Below, piece by piece: positions 1 through 5,050 of a DNA stretch of 5,050 bases. The DNA is from Bacillota bacterium (GTDB lineage Bacteria > Bacillota > Clostridia > Peptostreptococcales > Anaerovoracaceae). The stretch's first letter is position 1. Every line of letters starts with the position of its first letter. Under the pieces are notes generated by a model. That model searched no databases and was not told the DNA's origin. It saw nothing but the letters and a program-made list of their open reading frames with translations. The stretch lies in NCBI GenBank assembly GCA_016286935.1, contig JAEEUO010000099.1, forward strand, positions 1 through 5,050, written 5' to 3'. Position numbers and translations under genes: made by a program.

Positions 1-1292
1 AAGTGGTCGACCATCGTGCCGTAGGGGATGAACGTCAAAGAGCCCGCGAGATGGCTGTAGCGGAACTTCCGCGCGTCTCCGCCGAAGAAGTCCTCCGCCC
101 ACGGTTCCGCGAAGAATTCCATCGACATCGAGTGGACCTCGCACGCCTCCATCGTCGGCCAGACGTAGGATTCGGGGACCCGGTCGCGGTTCGTCCACGC
201 CTCGAAGGCATGGCCCGCTTCGTGGGTCACGACCTCCACGTCGTGCTGCGTTCCGTTGAAGTTCGCGAAGATGAACGGCACGCGGTAGTCGGAGATCGTC
301 GTGCAGTACCCGCCGCCGGCCTTGCCCTCGGTTGAGAGCACGTCGAGCAGCTCGTTGTCGAGCATCGTCCGGAAGAACCCCTCCGTCTCGGGGGAGAGCT
401 CGCCGTAGAATTTCATGCCCGCGGCGAGGATGTCGTCGGGCGTTCCGGCCGGTCTCGGGTTGCCCGAACGGAATTCGAGCGCGTTGTCCGCGAAGCTCAT
501 CGGATACGATTTGCCGAGGCGCTTCGCCTGTTCGCGGTAGATGGCGTCCGCAACGGGGACGAGGTACTTTCGCACGGCCGCGCGGAACTTCTCCACGTCC
601 TCCTTCGTATAGCAGTTGCGCTGCATCCGGTAGTAGCCGAGCTCCGTATAGCCGTCGTAGCCGAGCTTCCGGCCCATCCTGTCGCGCAGCTTGACGAGCT
701 TGTCGTAGAGGTCGTCGAGCGCTTCCTGGTTGTCCTTGTACCACTGTCCTTCGGCCTTCCAGGCGGCGAGGCGGCGCGCGTCGTCCGGGTCGTTCTTGAA
801 CGGCGACATCTGGGAAAGCGTATAGGTCTTTCCCTCGAACGGGATCTGGGCGGACGCGAGCAGATCCTCGTATTCCTGGGTCAGCTTGTTTTCTTCCTGG
901 AGTTCCGGAATGATCTCGGGACTGAAGGCCTTGAGCTGGATCTCCGTGTTCACGAACATCAGAGTGCCGTATTCCTTCTCGAAATCGGCGCGGAACGGCG
1001 ACGCGAGCAGCGCGCGGTTCCACTTTTCGTCGTATTCCTGGATCTCGGGAATGACTTTCTGGAAGTACCTGACCTCCTCGTCGTAGAACGCGTTCTTCGT
1101 GTCGATGTCGTGGCGGATGTGGGCGATCGTGGACATCGTGCCGAAGTGGCGGCCGGCCTCGTCGTACGCGAGGAACGCCTTCTTCGCCTCCTCGTACGTC
1201 TTCGCGGCGTTGAGATCGCCGATGATGCTCCGGCAGGCGGCCTTCATCAGATCCGCGTCGGGGCGGAGGTACGGCATGTCTTTGAATTTCAT
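1..1292 (-). CDS. M3-family oligoendopeptidase, C-terminus cut off by the window edge
   Basis: This is a zinc metallopeptidase of the thimet oligopeptidase (M3) family, probably cytoplasmic, which cuts short peptides to release amino acids; no signal peptide is visible. My translation gives 430 residues beginning MKFKDMPYLRPD. The active-site motif HEAGH is at residues 357-361 (bases 210-224): His357 and His361 would bind zinc and Glu358 would be the catalytic base. The likely third zinc ligand is Glu385 in EACEVHS, 24 residues after His361. The segment GKAGGGYCT before the active site is also typical. The opening residues and layout look more like the M3 subgroup distinct from PepF (about 560 residues), so I give no symbol; about 130 C-terminal residues, including the late Tyr/His substrate-binding region, would lie outside. 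The start is fixed by AAAGGAG seven bases upstream of ATG. The gene has its own extended -10 promoter and follows the ligase gene's terminator, so it is probably a separate transcription unit. Substrate range cannot be read from sequence. Confidence 0.93.
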   Translation of the reverse strand, partial: MKFKDMPYLRPDADLMKAACRSIIGDLNAAKTYEEAKKAFLAYDEAGRHFGTMSTIAHIRHDIDTKNAFYDEEVRYFQKVIPEIQEYDEKWNRALLASPFRADFEKEYGTLMFVNTEIQLKAFSPEIIPELQEENKLTQEYEDLLASAQIPFEGKTYTLSQMSPFKNDPDDARRLAAWKAEGQWYKDNQEALDDLYDKLVKLRDRMGRKLGYDGYTELGYYRMQRNCYTKEDVEKFRAAVRKYLVPVADAIYREQAKRLGKSYPMSFADNALEFRSGNPRPAGTPDDILAAGMKFYGELSPETEGFFRTMLDNELLDVLSTEGKAGGGYCTTISDYRVPFIFANFNGTQHDVEVVTHEAGHAFEAWTNRDRVPESYVWPTMEACEVHSMSMEFFAEPWAEDFFGGDARKFRYSHLAGSLTFIPYGTMVDH

Positions 1293-1299
1293 ATCGGTA

Positions 1300-1306
1300 C
1301 TCCTTT
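1300..1306 (-). promoter_or_regulatory. Ribosome binding site of the M3 peptidase
   Basis: On the minus strand the bases read AAAGGAG, close to the full anti-16S complement, seven bases before the ATG at 1292. This fixes the start of the peptidase, since the next in-frame Met (residue 6) has no comparable site. Confidence 0.85.
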
Positions 1307-1333
1307 CAGGATTATTGACTAACAATCTTTTGT

Positions 1334-1342
1334 ATTATACCA
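1334..1342 (-). promoter_or_regulatory. Extended -10 promoter for the M3 peptidase
   Basis: The minus strand reads TGGTATAAT: a perfect TATAAT hexamer at 1339-1334 preceded by the TGn extension that lets sigma-A promoters work with a poor -35. The -35 position, about 17 bases upstream, falls in the loop of the preceding terminator and reads TTTTAG, a weak match. Transcription would start near 1327, giving a leader of about 35 bases with no obvious regulatory structure. Confidence 0.75.
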
Positions 1343-1343
1343 C

Positions 1344-1372
1344 AAAAAACCGCCCGCTAAAAGGCGGGCGGT
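1344..1372 (-). terminator. Intrinsic terminator of the acyl-CoA ligase gene
   Basis: On the minus strand a 9-bp perfect hairpin (ACCGCCCGC, 6-base loop, GCGGGCGGT) is followed by six Ts (two of the features overlap by one base). It lies about 22 bases after the ligase stop codon. On the plus strand the hairpin is followed by CTGTGTTTTG, a poorer T-tract, and no plus-strand gene ends here, so minus-strand use is preferred. Confidence 0.9.
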
Positions 1373-1394
1373 CTGTGTTTTGTTTCCGGAAGGC

Positions 1395-3080
1395 CTACTT
1401 CCCGGTCTGCTGGGCGACGAGTTCGACGGCGCCGTACTTCTCGCGGAGGCGCGGCTTTTCGATCTTGCCGGTCGGGTTGCGCGGCACCTTGTCGAAGATG
1501 ATCTCGCGCGGCCGCTTGTAGCGCGGAAGCTCCTGGCAGAACTGCGTGACGGCCTCCATCGCCTCGGCCTCGGTCAGGTGGTTCTGGGCGGCGAACACGT
1601 CGTCGGTCGTCGCGAGAACTCCCTCTTTCAGTTCGACGATAGCGGACGCGATCTCGCCGAGCCGCGGATGGGGACGGCCGATGACGGCGACGTCCTTGAT
1701 CAGCGGGCATGCGCGCATGAAGTCCTCGATCTGGACCGGGTAGAGGTTCTCACCGCCGGTGATGATGACGTCCTTCTTGCGGTCGACGAGCCAGTAGAAC
1801 CCGTCCTCGTCGCGGCGCGCCATATCGCCCGTCCAGAGCCAGCCGTCGTCCGACAGCGTCTCCGCGGTCGCTTCGGGGTTGTGATAATAGCAGACCATCA
1901 CGCCGGGGCCCTTGACCGCGAGCTCGCCGACGACGTTCGCCTCCTTGATCTCGTTGTGGTTTTCATCGACGATCTTCGCCTGCCAGCCGAAGCCGGGGAT
2001 TCCGATCGCGCCGACCTTATTGATGTTCTCGACGCCGAGGTGGACGCAGCCGGGGCCGATCGATTCCGAAAGGCCGTAGTTCGTGTCGTACTCGTGGTGC
2101 GGGAAGACCTCCTTCCAGCGCTTGATCAGGGACGGCGGAACGGGCTGGGCGCCGATGTGCATGAGCCGCCACTGGGAAAGTTCATAGTCGCTGAGCTTCA
2201 CGTCGCCGCGTTCGATCGCGTCGAGGATATCCTGGGCCCACGGAACGAGCAGCCAGACGATCGTGCAGTGCTCGAGCGACACGGTCTCAAGGATCCACTT
2301 CGGGGAGACGCCGCGGAGCAGGACCGCCGGAGAGCCCGCGACGAGCGAGCCGAACCAGTGCATCTTCGCGCCGGTGTGGTAGAGCGGCGGGATGCAGAGG
2401 AAGCAGTCGTCGGGACCCTGGCCGTGGTGCTTCTGTTCGCAGAGCGCGGCGTGGGTCAGGCTGCGGTGCTTGTGGAGGATCGCCTTCGGGAAGCCGGTCG
2501 TGCCGGAGCTGAAGTAGATCGCGGCGTCGTCGTCTTCGGTGAGCGCGACGGGCGGCTTGCGGCTCGAGCAGAACGAGATGAACGAGAAGTAGTCCGTCGC
2601 GTAATCGGGGCAGCCCGCGCCGACGTAGAACAGCTCGTGGCACTTCGGGATGGCGTCCTTGATCTTGCGGACGCGCTCCTCGAACTCGGGCCCGAAGAAC
2701 AGGATCGCCGAGTCGGAGAGGTCGAGGCAGTACTGGATCTCCTCGGCCGTGTAGCGGTAGTTCAGCGGAACGGCGACGGCTCCGGCCTTGAGGATGCCGA
2801 AGTAGACGGGCAGCCATTCGAGCGAGTTCATCATCAGGATCGCGACCTTTTCGCCCTTCTTGATCCCTCTTGCGAGGAGCAGGTTCGCGAGGCGGTTTGC
2901 GCGGAAATCGAACGCGTCCCAGCTGATCTCGCGGCGGTAGGCCGCGCCGGGGGCGGATTCGACGAGGCTGAACTCCTCCCACGATTCCTCGCGGTTCTCG
3001 TGTTCGGGGTTGATCTCGATCAGGGCCGTTTCGCCCGGATGATTGCGCGCGTTCGTTTCGAGAAATTCTGTGATCGGCAT
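1395..3080 (-). CDS. AMP-forming acyl-CoA ligase (ANL superfamily), T-box controlled
   Basis: This 561-residue enzyme should activate a carboxylic acid with ATP to an acyl-adenylate and pass it to coenzyme A. The core motifs of adenylate-forming enzymes are all present in order. They are the phosphate-binding loop FSSGTTGFPK (190-199), YGLSES (335-340), WTGD (416-419), the hinge region DRKKD (433-437) followed by GGENLYP (442-448), and PTGKIEK (536-542) with Lys539 as the expected catalytic lysine. Length is normal for the family and nothing looks broken. A charged stretch at about 27-52 comes before the usual start of the adenylation fold and may be a subgroup feature. There is no signal peptide or membrane segment, so it is probably cytosolic. 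The start is set by AAAAGGAG nine bases before the ATG. The gene stands alone between its T-box leader and its own terminator. The substrate (fatty, aromatic or other acid) cannot be read from the motifs; the leader hints at a link to tyrosine, which is inference. Confidence 0.93.
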   Translation of the reverse strand: MPITEFLETNARNHPGETALIEINPEHENREESWEEFSLVESAPGAAYRREISWDAFDFRANRLANLLLARGIKKGEKVAILMMNSLEWLPVYFGILKAGAVAVPLNYRYTAEEIQYCLDLSDSAILFFGPEFEERVRKIKDAIPKCHELFYVGAGCPDYATDYFSFISFCSSRKPPVALTEDDDAAIYFSSGTTGFPKAILHKHRSLTHAALCEQKHHGQGPDDCFLCIPPLYHTGAKMHWFGSLVAGSPAVLLRGVSPKWILETVSLEHCTIVWLLVPWAQDILDAIERGDVKLSDYELSQWRLMHIGAQPVPPSLIKRWKEVFPHHEYDTNYGLSESIGPGCVHLGVENINKVGAIGIPGFGWQAKIVDENHNEIKEANVVGELAVKGPGVMVCYYHNPEATAETLSDDGWLWTGDMARRDEDGFYWLVDRKKDVIITGGENLYPVQIEDFMRACPLIKDVAVIGRPHPRLGEIASAIVELKEGVLATTDDVFAAQNHLTEAEAMEAVTQFCQELPRYKRPREIIFDKVPRNPTGKIEKPRLREKYGAVELVAQQTGK

Positions 3081-3089
3081 GTTGTTGTT

Positions 3090-3097
3090 CTCCTTTT
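3090..3097 (-). promoter_or_regulatory. Ribosome binding site of the acyl-CoA ligase
   Basis: The minus strand reads AAAAGGAG nine bases before the ATG at 3080. It lies about 25 bases beyond the T-box terminator, so it is transcribed only when the leader reads through. Confidence 0.85.
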
Positions 3098-3121
3098 CGT
3101 GTTCTGCGGAGGACAGGTATC

Positions 3122-3152
3122 AAAAAACCCGCCCGATGTCCAAGGGGCGAGT
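3122..3152 (-). terminator. Regulated intrinsic terminator of the T-box leader
   Basis: On the minus strand CUCGCCC pairs with GGGCGGG (seven pairs including one G-U, plus a closing A-U) around a loop of about ten bases, followed directly by six Ts. The 5' arm overlaps bases that pair with the T-box sequence in the antiterminator, so the two structures exclude each other. Being the only terminator after polC, it probably also stops polC read-through. Confidence 0.9.
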
Positions 3153-3334
3153 GTTTAATTCGCTGTACCACCCAAGGTTTACGTCCGTCCATCAACGGGC
3201 GCCTCATCAAAGGTCAGGCTCCGCGGCTGTATTCGCGCATCGCTTACTCGCTTAGCCTCGCACCGACCGGCTCTTCTCTCATCGCTTTCGTCGAAGGTTA
3301 CTTGGTCCCCTTCATCGCCTGAATATTCAAATAT
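3122..3334 (-). ncRNA. T-box riboswitch leader, probable tyrosine specifier
   Basis: This leader RNA binds an uncharged tRNA and then forms an antiterminator, allowing transcription of the ligase gene. The minus strand shows the expected parts in order. Stem I is closed by UCAGGC (3322-3317) with GCCUGA (3219-3214). It carries a GAUGA K-turn-like motif just inside, AAGUAA on the 5' side of the specifier loop, an AGAGA element, and an apical AGCC/GGCU hairpin with GGUGCGA. The specifier side reads GAA-UAC-A, so the codon is probably UAC (3231-3229, Tyr). The T-box itself, CCUUGGGUGGUACAGCG, lies at 3177-3161. Its acceptor-pairing bulge UGGU (3170-3167) predicts discriminator base A, which fits tRNA-Tyr. 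GCGA then pairs with UCGC to close the antiterminator. The family call is strong; the specifier assignment is moderate because I could not fold the RNA and the helix below the specifier loop looks weak. The 5' end is estimated from the promoter. Confidence 0.92.
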
Positions 3335-3340
3335 GCGACG

Positions 3341-3370
3341 ATTATACCGCCAGAGGACGCCGGCTGTCAA
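3341..3370 (-). promoter_or_regulatory. Consensus sigma-A promoter of the T-box leader
   Basis: The minus strand has a perfect -35 TTGACA (3370-3365), an 18-base spacer, and a perfect -10 TATAAT (3346-3341). The expected start is near 3334. The -35 begins three bases after the polC stop codon. A strong constitutive promoter fits control by transcription attenuation rather than by a repressor. Confidence 0.92.
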
Positions 3371-3373
3371 GCG

Positions 3374-5050
3374 TTAAAACAGCGACAGCTGGTCCGTGTC
3401 GGGGATCCCGCCGAGGGCGCCGCAGGCGCGGAGCGCGTCGATCAGCGTCGACGAGAGGCCCTTCGTCCGATTCTGGAGATCCTCCACCGAGCGGAACGGA
3501 CCGTCCTTCCGCGCGTCCTCGATCGACTTCGCCGCCGTCTCGCCGAGGCCCGCGATCGCCTGGAGGCTCAGTCGGACCTTGCCGTCCTCGACGTTGAACT
3601 TCGTCGCCGCGGAGCTGTCGAGGCTGACGGGCAGGAATTCATATCCGCGCGCGTACATCTCATACGCGAGCTCGAGCGTGATGACTTCTTCCTTTTCAAG
3701 CGCCGTCGCGCCGTTTCCCTTTCCGTTCAGTTCGTCCATCCGCGCAAGGACCGGACCGATCCCGCCGAGGATCACGGGCATATTGAACGTCGCGAGCCGG
3801 CCGGAGAACGTCGCCGCGTAGAACGCCTGCGGGTAGTAGACCTTATAATACGCGATCCGGTAGCTCATCAGCGTGTAGGCGACGGAATGGGCCTTCGGGA
3901 ACATGTACTTGATCTTCCGGCACGATTCGATGTACCAGTCGGGCACGTCGAATTCCTTCATCCGCGCGGCTTCGTCGTCGGTCACGCCCTTGCCCTTGCG
4001 GACCTTTTCCATGATCTTGAAGGCCTCGGGTCCGGGCTGGCCCTTCGCCATCAGGTACTGCATGATGTCGTCGCGGGAGCCGATGACCTCGTCGATCGTC
4101 GCGGTCTTCTTGCGGATCAGCTCCTGGGCGTTGCCGAGCCAGACGTCGGTCCCGTGGGAGAAGCCGGCGATCCGGACGAGGTCCTGGAAGTGCTTCGGCT
4201 GAATGTCGTCGAGCATCCCGCGGACGTAGCCCGTGCCGAATTCCGGCACGCCGAAAGTGCCGTGGGTGAAGCGGTAATCGGGGATCTTGATATCAAGCGC
4301 CTCGGGACTGAGGAAGATCGACATGACCTTCGGATCGACCTCGACCGTCATCGGGTCGCGGCCGGTCATGTCCTGTAAATGGCGGATGATCGACGGGTTT
4401 TTGTGGCCGAGGATGTCGAGCTTCAGCAGGTTCTTGTCGATCGCGTGGTAATCGAAGTGGGTCGTGACCGTCTCGTCGTCGGTCGGGGGATGCATGACCG
4501 GAGTGAACTCGTTGATGTCGTGGCCCTCGGGGCAGATGACGATCCCGCCCGGGTGCTGGCCGTTCGAGCGGCGCACGCCCGTGCACTTCGAAGCAAGGTA
4601 GTCGACGTCCCATTTCGACGGGACCTCGCCCTTCTCCTCGAAGTATTTCAGCACGTACCCGTAGGCCGTCCGTTCTTCCACGCCGCTGATCGTTCCCGCG
4701 CGGAAGCAGTTCTCCGCGCCGAACATCACGCCGACGTATTTGTGGGCCTCGGGCTGGTACTCGCCCGCGAAGTTGAGGTCGATGTCGGGCTCCTTGTCCG
4801 CGCCGGCGATGCCGAGGAACGTCTCGAACGGGATGTTGAAGCCCTCCCGCGCCATCCGCTCGCCGCAGACCGGGCACATCTTCTCGGGCATGTCGACGCC
4901 GCAGTCGTACGTTCTGCTGAAGTCGAATTCGATGTGTTTGCAGGCCTTGTTCGGGCAGCGGTAGTGGGGCGGGAGCGGGTTGACTTCCGTGATCCCGGCC
5001 ATCGTCGCGGCGAACGAAGAGCCGACGGAACCGCGCGAGCCGACGAGGAA
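3374..5050 (-). CDS. polC: DNA polymerase III PolC-type alpha subunit, C-terminal 558 residues
   Basis: PolC is the main replicative DNA polymerase of Bacillota. The reading frame is open to the right edge; the first visible codons read FLVGSRGSVGSSF, a PolC signature, so the ATG at 5002 is internal and not the start. Typical PolC is about 1,440 residues, so the OB, exonuclease and PHP parts lie outside. In numbering from the first visible residue, a zinc-ribbon-like set of cysteines is at 32, 37, 59 and 62 (with another at 50). The catalytic palm motif PDIDLNF is at 88-94, with Asp89 and Asp91 as metal ligands, and the third expected aspartate is Asp212 in KLDILGH. HPGG is at 166-169. A helix-hairpin-helix region (AIAGLG) follows near 498-503. 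The protein ends QLSLF, the C-terminal sliding-clamp binding motif. It is intact to the stop TAA at 3376-3374. No terminator follows before the next promoter. What lies upstream cannot be seen. Confidence 0.98.
   Translation of the reverse strand, partial: FLVGSRGSVGSSFAATMAGITEVNPLPPHYRCPNKACKHIEFDFSRTYDCGVDMPEKMCPVCGERMAREGFNIPFETFLGIAGADKEPDIDLNFAGEYQPEAHKYVGVMFGAENCFRAGTISGVEERTAYGYVLKYFEEKGEVPSKWDVDYLASKCTGVRRSNGQHPGGIVICPEGHDINEFTPVMHPPTDDETVTTHFDYHAIDKNLLKLDILGHKNPSIIRHLQDMTGRDPMTVEVDPKVMSIFLSPEALDIKIPDYRFTHGTFGVPEFGTGYVRGMLDDIQPKHFQDLVRIAGFSHGTDVWLGNAQELIRKKTATIDEVIGSRDDIMQYLMAKGQPGPEAFKIMEKVRKGKGVTDDEAARMKEFDVPDWYIESCRKIKYMFPKAHSVAYTLMSYRIAYYKVYYPQAFYAATFSGRLATFNMPVILGGIGPVLARMDELNGKGNGATALEKEEVITLELAYEMYARGYEFLPVSLDSSAATKFNVEDGKVRLSLQAIAGLGETAAKSIEDARKDGPFRSVEDLQNRTKGLSSTLIDALRACGALGGIPDTDQLSLF

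Noticed and set aside
1..335. Plus-strand open frames antisense to the M3 peptidase, including those at 3-335 and 332-694.
   Set aside because: The minus strand carries a continuous frame with the HEAGH zinc motif; the plus-strand readings are Arg-rich and without motif.
1380..3158. A 592-codon open frame on the plus strand, antisense to the whole acyl-CoA ligase and part of its leader.
   Set aside because: It is an antisense shadow of a GC-rich gene: rich in Arg, Asp, Val and Ala with no recognisable motif, and it crosses the terminator and T-box. The minus strand there carries a complete ligase with all family motifs.
2287..3210. A 307-codon open frame on the minus strand, in another frame over the ligase and T-box.
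   Set aside because: Its sequence is Arg/Pro-rich, typical of an off-frame reading of GC-rich DNA, and its start lies inside the structured leader without a ribosome binding site.
3324..3335. A short AT-rich inverted repeat (ATATT-TG-AATAT on the minus strand) near the transcription start, as a possible operator.
   Set aside because: The 5-bp arms and 2-base gap are short enough to arise by chance in an AT-rich promoter region; control is already explained by the T-box.
3179..3370. A 63-codon minus-strand open frame across the leader, as a possible leader peptide.
   Set aside because: It would begin at or upstream of the promoter -35, before the transcription start, and the region is explained by T-box structure.
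4769..4789. The PolC palm motif reads PDIDLNF rather than PDIDLDF, which might suggest loss of a catalytic aspartate.
   Set aside because: PolC proteins, as I recall them including that of Bacillus subtilis, have Asn here; the two metal-binding aspartates are the first two of the motif and both are present.
4293..4877. A 194-codon minus-strand open frame inside polC.
   Set aside because: It overlaps a strongly conserved part of PolC in another frame and is Arg/Gly-rich with no motif.

Overview
The window reads as an ordinary chromosomal segment of a GC-rich member of the Bacillota (Firmicutes). I judge base composition by eye at roughly 60% G+C, with strongly GC-biased third codon positions. 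Three features support this assignment. There is a PolC-type replicative DNA polymerase, there is a T-box tRNA-sensing leader, and the signals are classic low-GC-Gram-positive ones (near-consensus sigma-A promoters, AAGGAG ribosome binding sites, GC-hairpin/T-tract terminators). A strictly anaerobic gut-type clostridial lineage is a reasonable guess, but the window does not prove it.

All three genes lie on the minus strand, so the biological order runs from the right end to the left. From 5050 to 3374 is the C-terminal part of polC, whose 5' end lies outside the window. Three bases after its stop codon a consensus promoter begins (3341-3370). It drives a T-box riboswitch leader (about 3334-3122) ending in an intrinsic terminator. 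The leader controls a 561-residue AMP-forming acyl-CoA ligase (3080-1395). A second intrinsic terminator (1372-1344) closes that gene. Its T-tract runs almost directly into an extended -10 promoter (1339-1334) for an M3-family oligoendopeptidase (1292 to the left edge, C-terminus missing). The gene-free gaps, 3081-3373 and 1293-1394, are fully accounted for by these control elements.

The notable point is the pairing of an amino-acid-starvation sensor with an acyl-CoA ligase. The best reading of the specifier is UAC (tyrosine), and the UGGU acceptor-pairing bulge fits a tRNA ending in A-CCA, as bacterial tRNA-Tyr does. A T-box normally switches on aminoacyl-tRNA synthetase, biosynthesis or uptake genes. 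A ligase in that position suggests a role in making or salvaging an aromatic amino acid. One possibility is activation of an arylacetate such as 4-hydroxyphenylacetate for reductive carboxylation by an indolepyruvate:ferredoxin oxidoreductase-type enzyme. That last step is inference. No other part of such a pathway is visible here.
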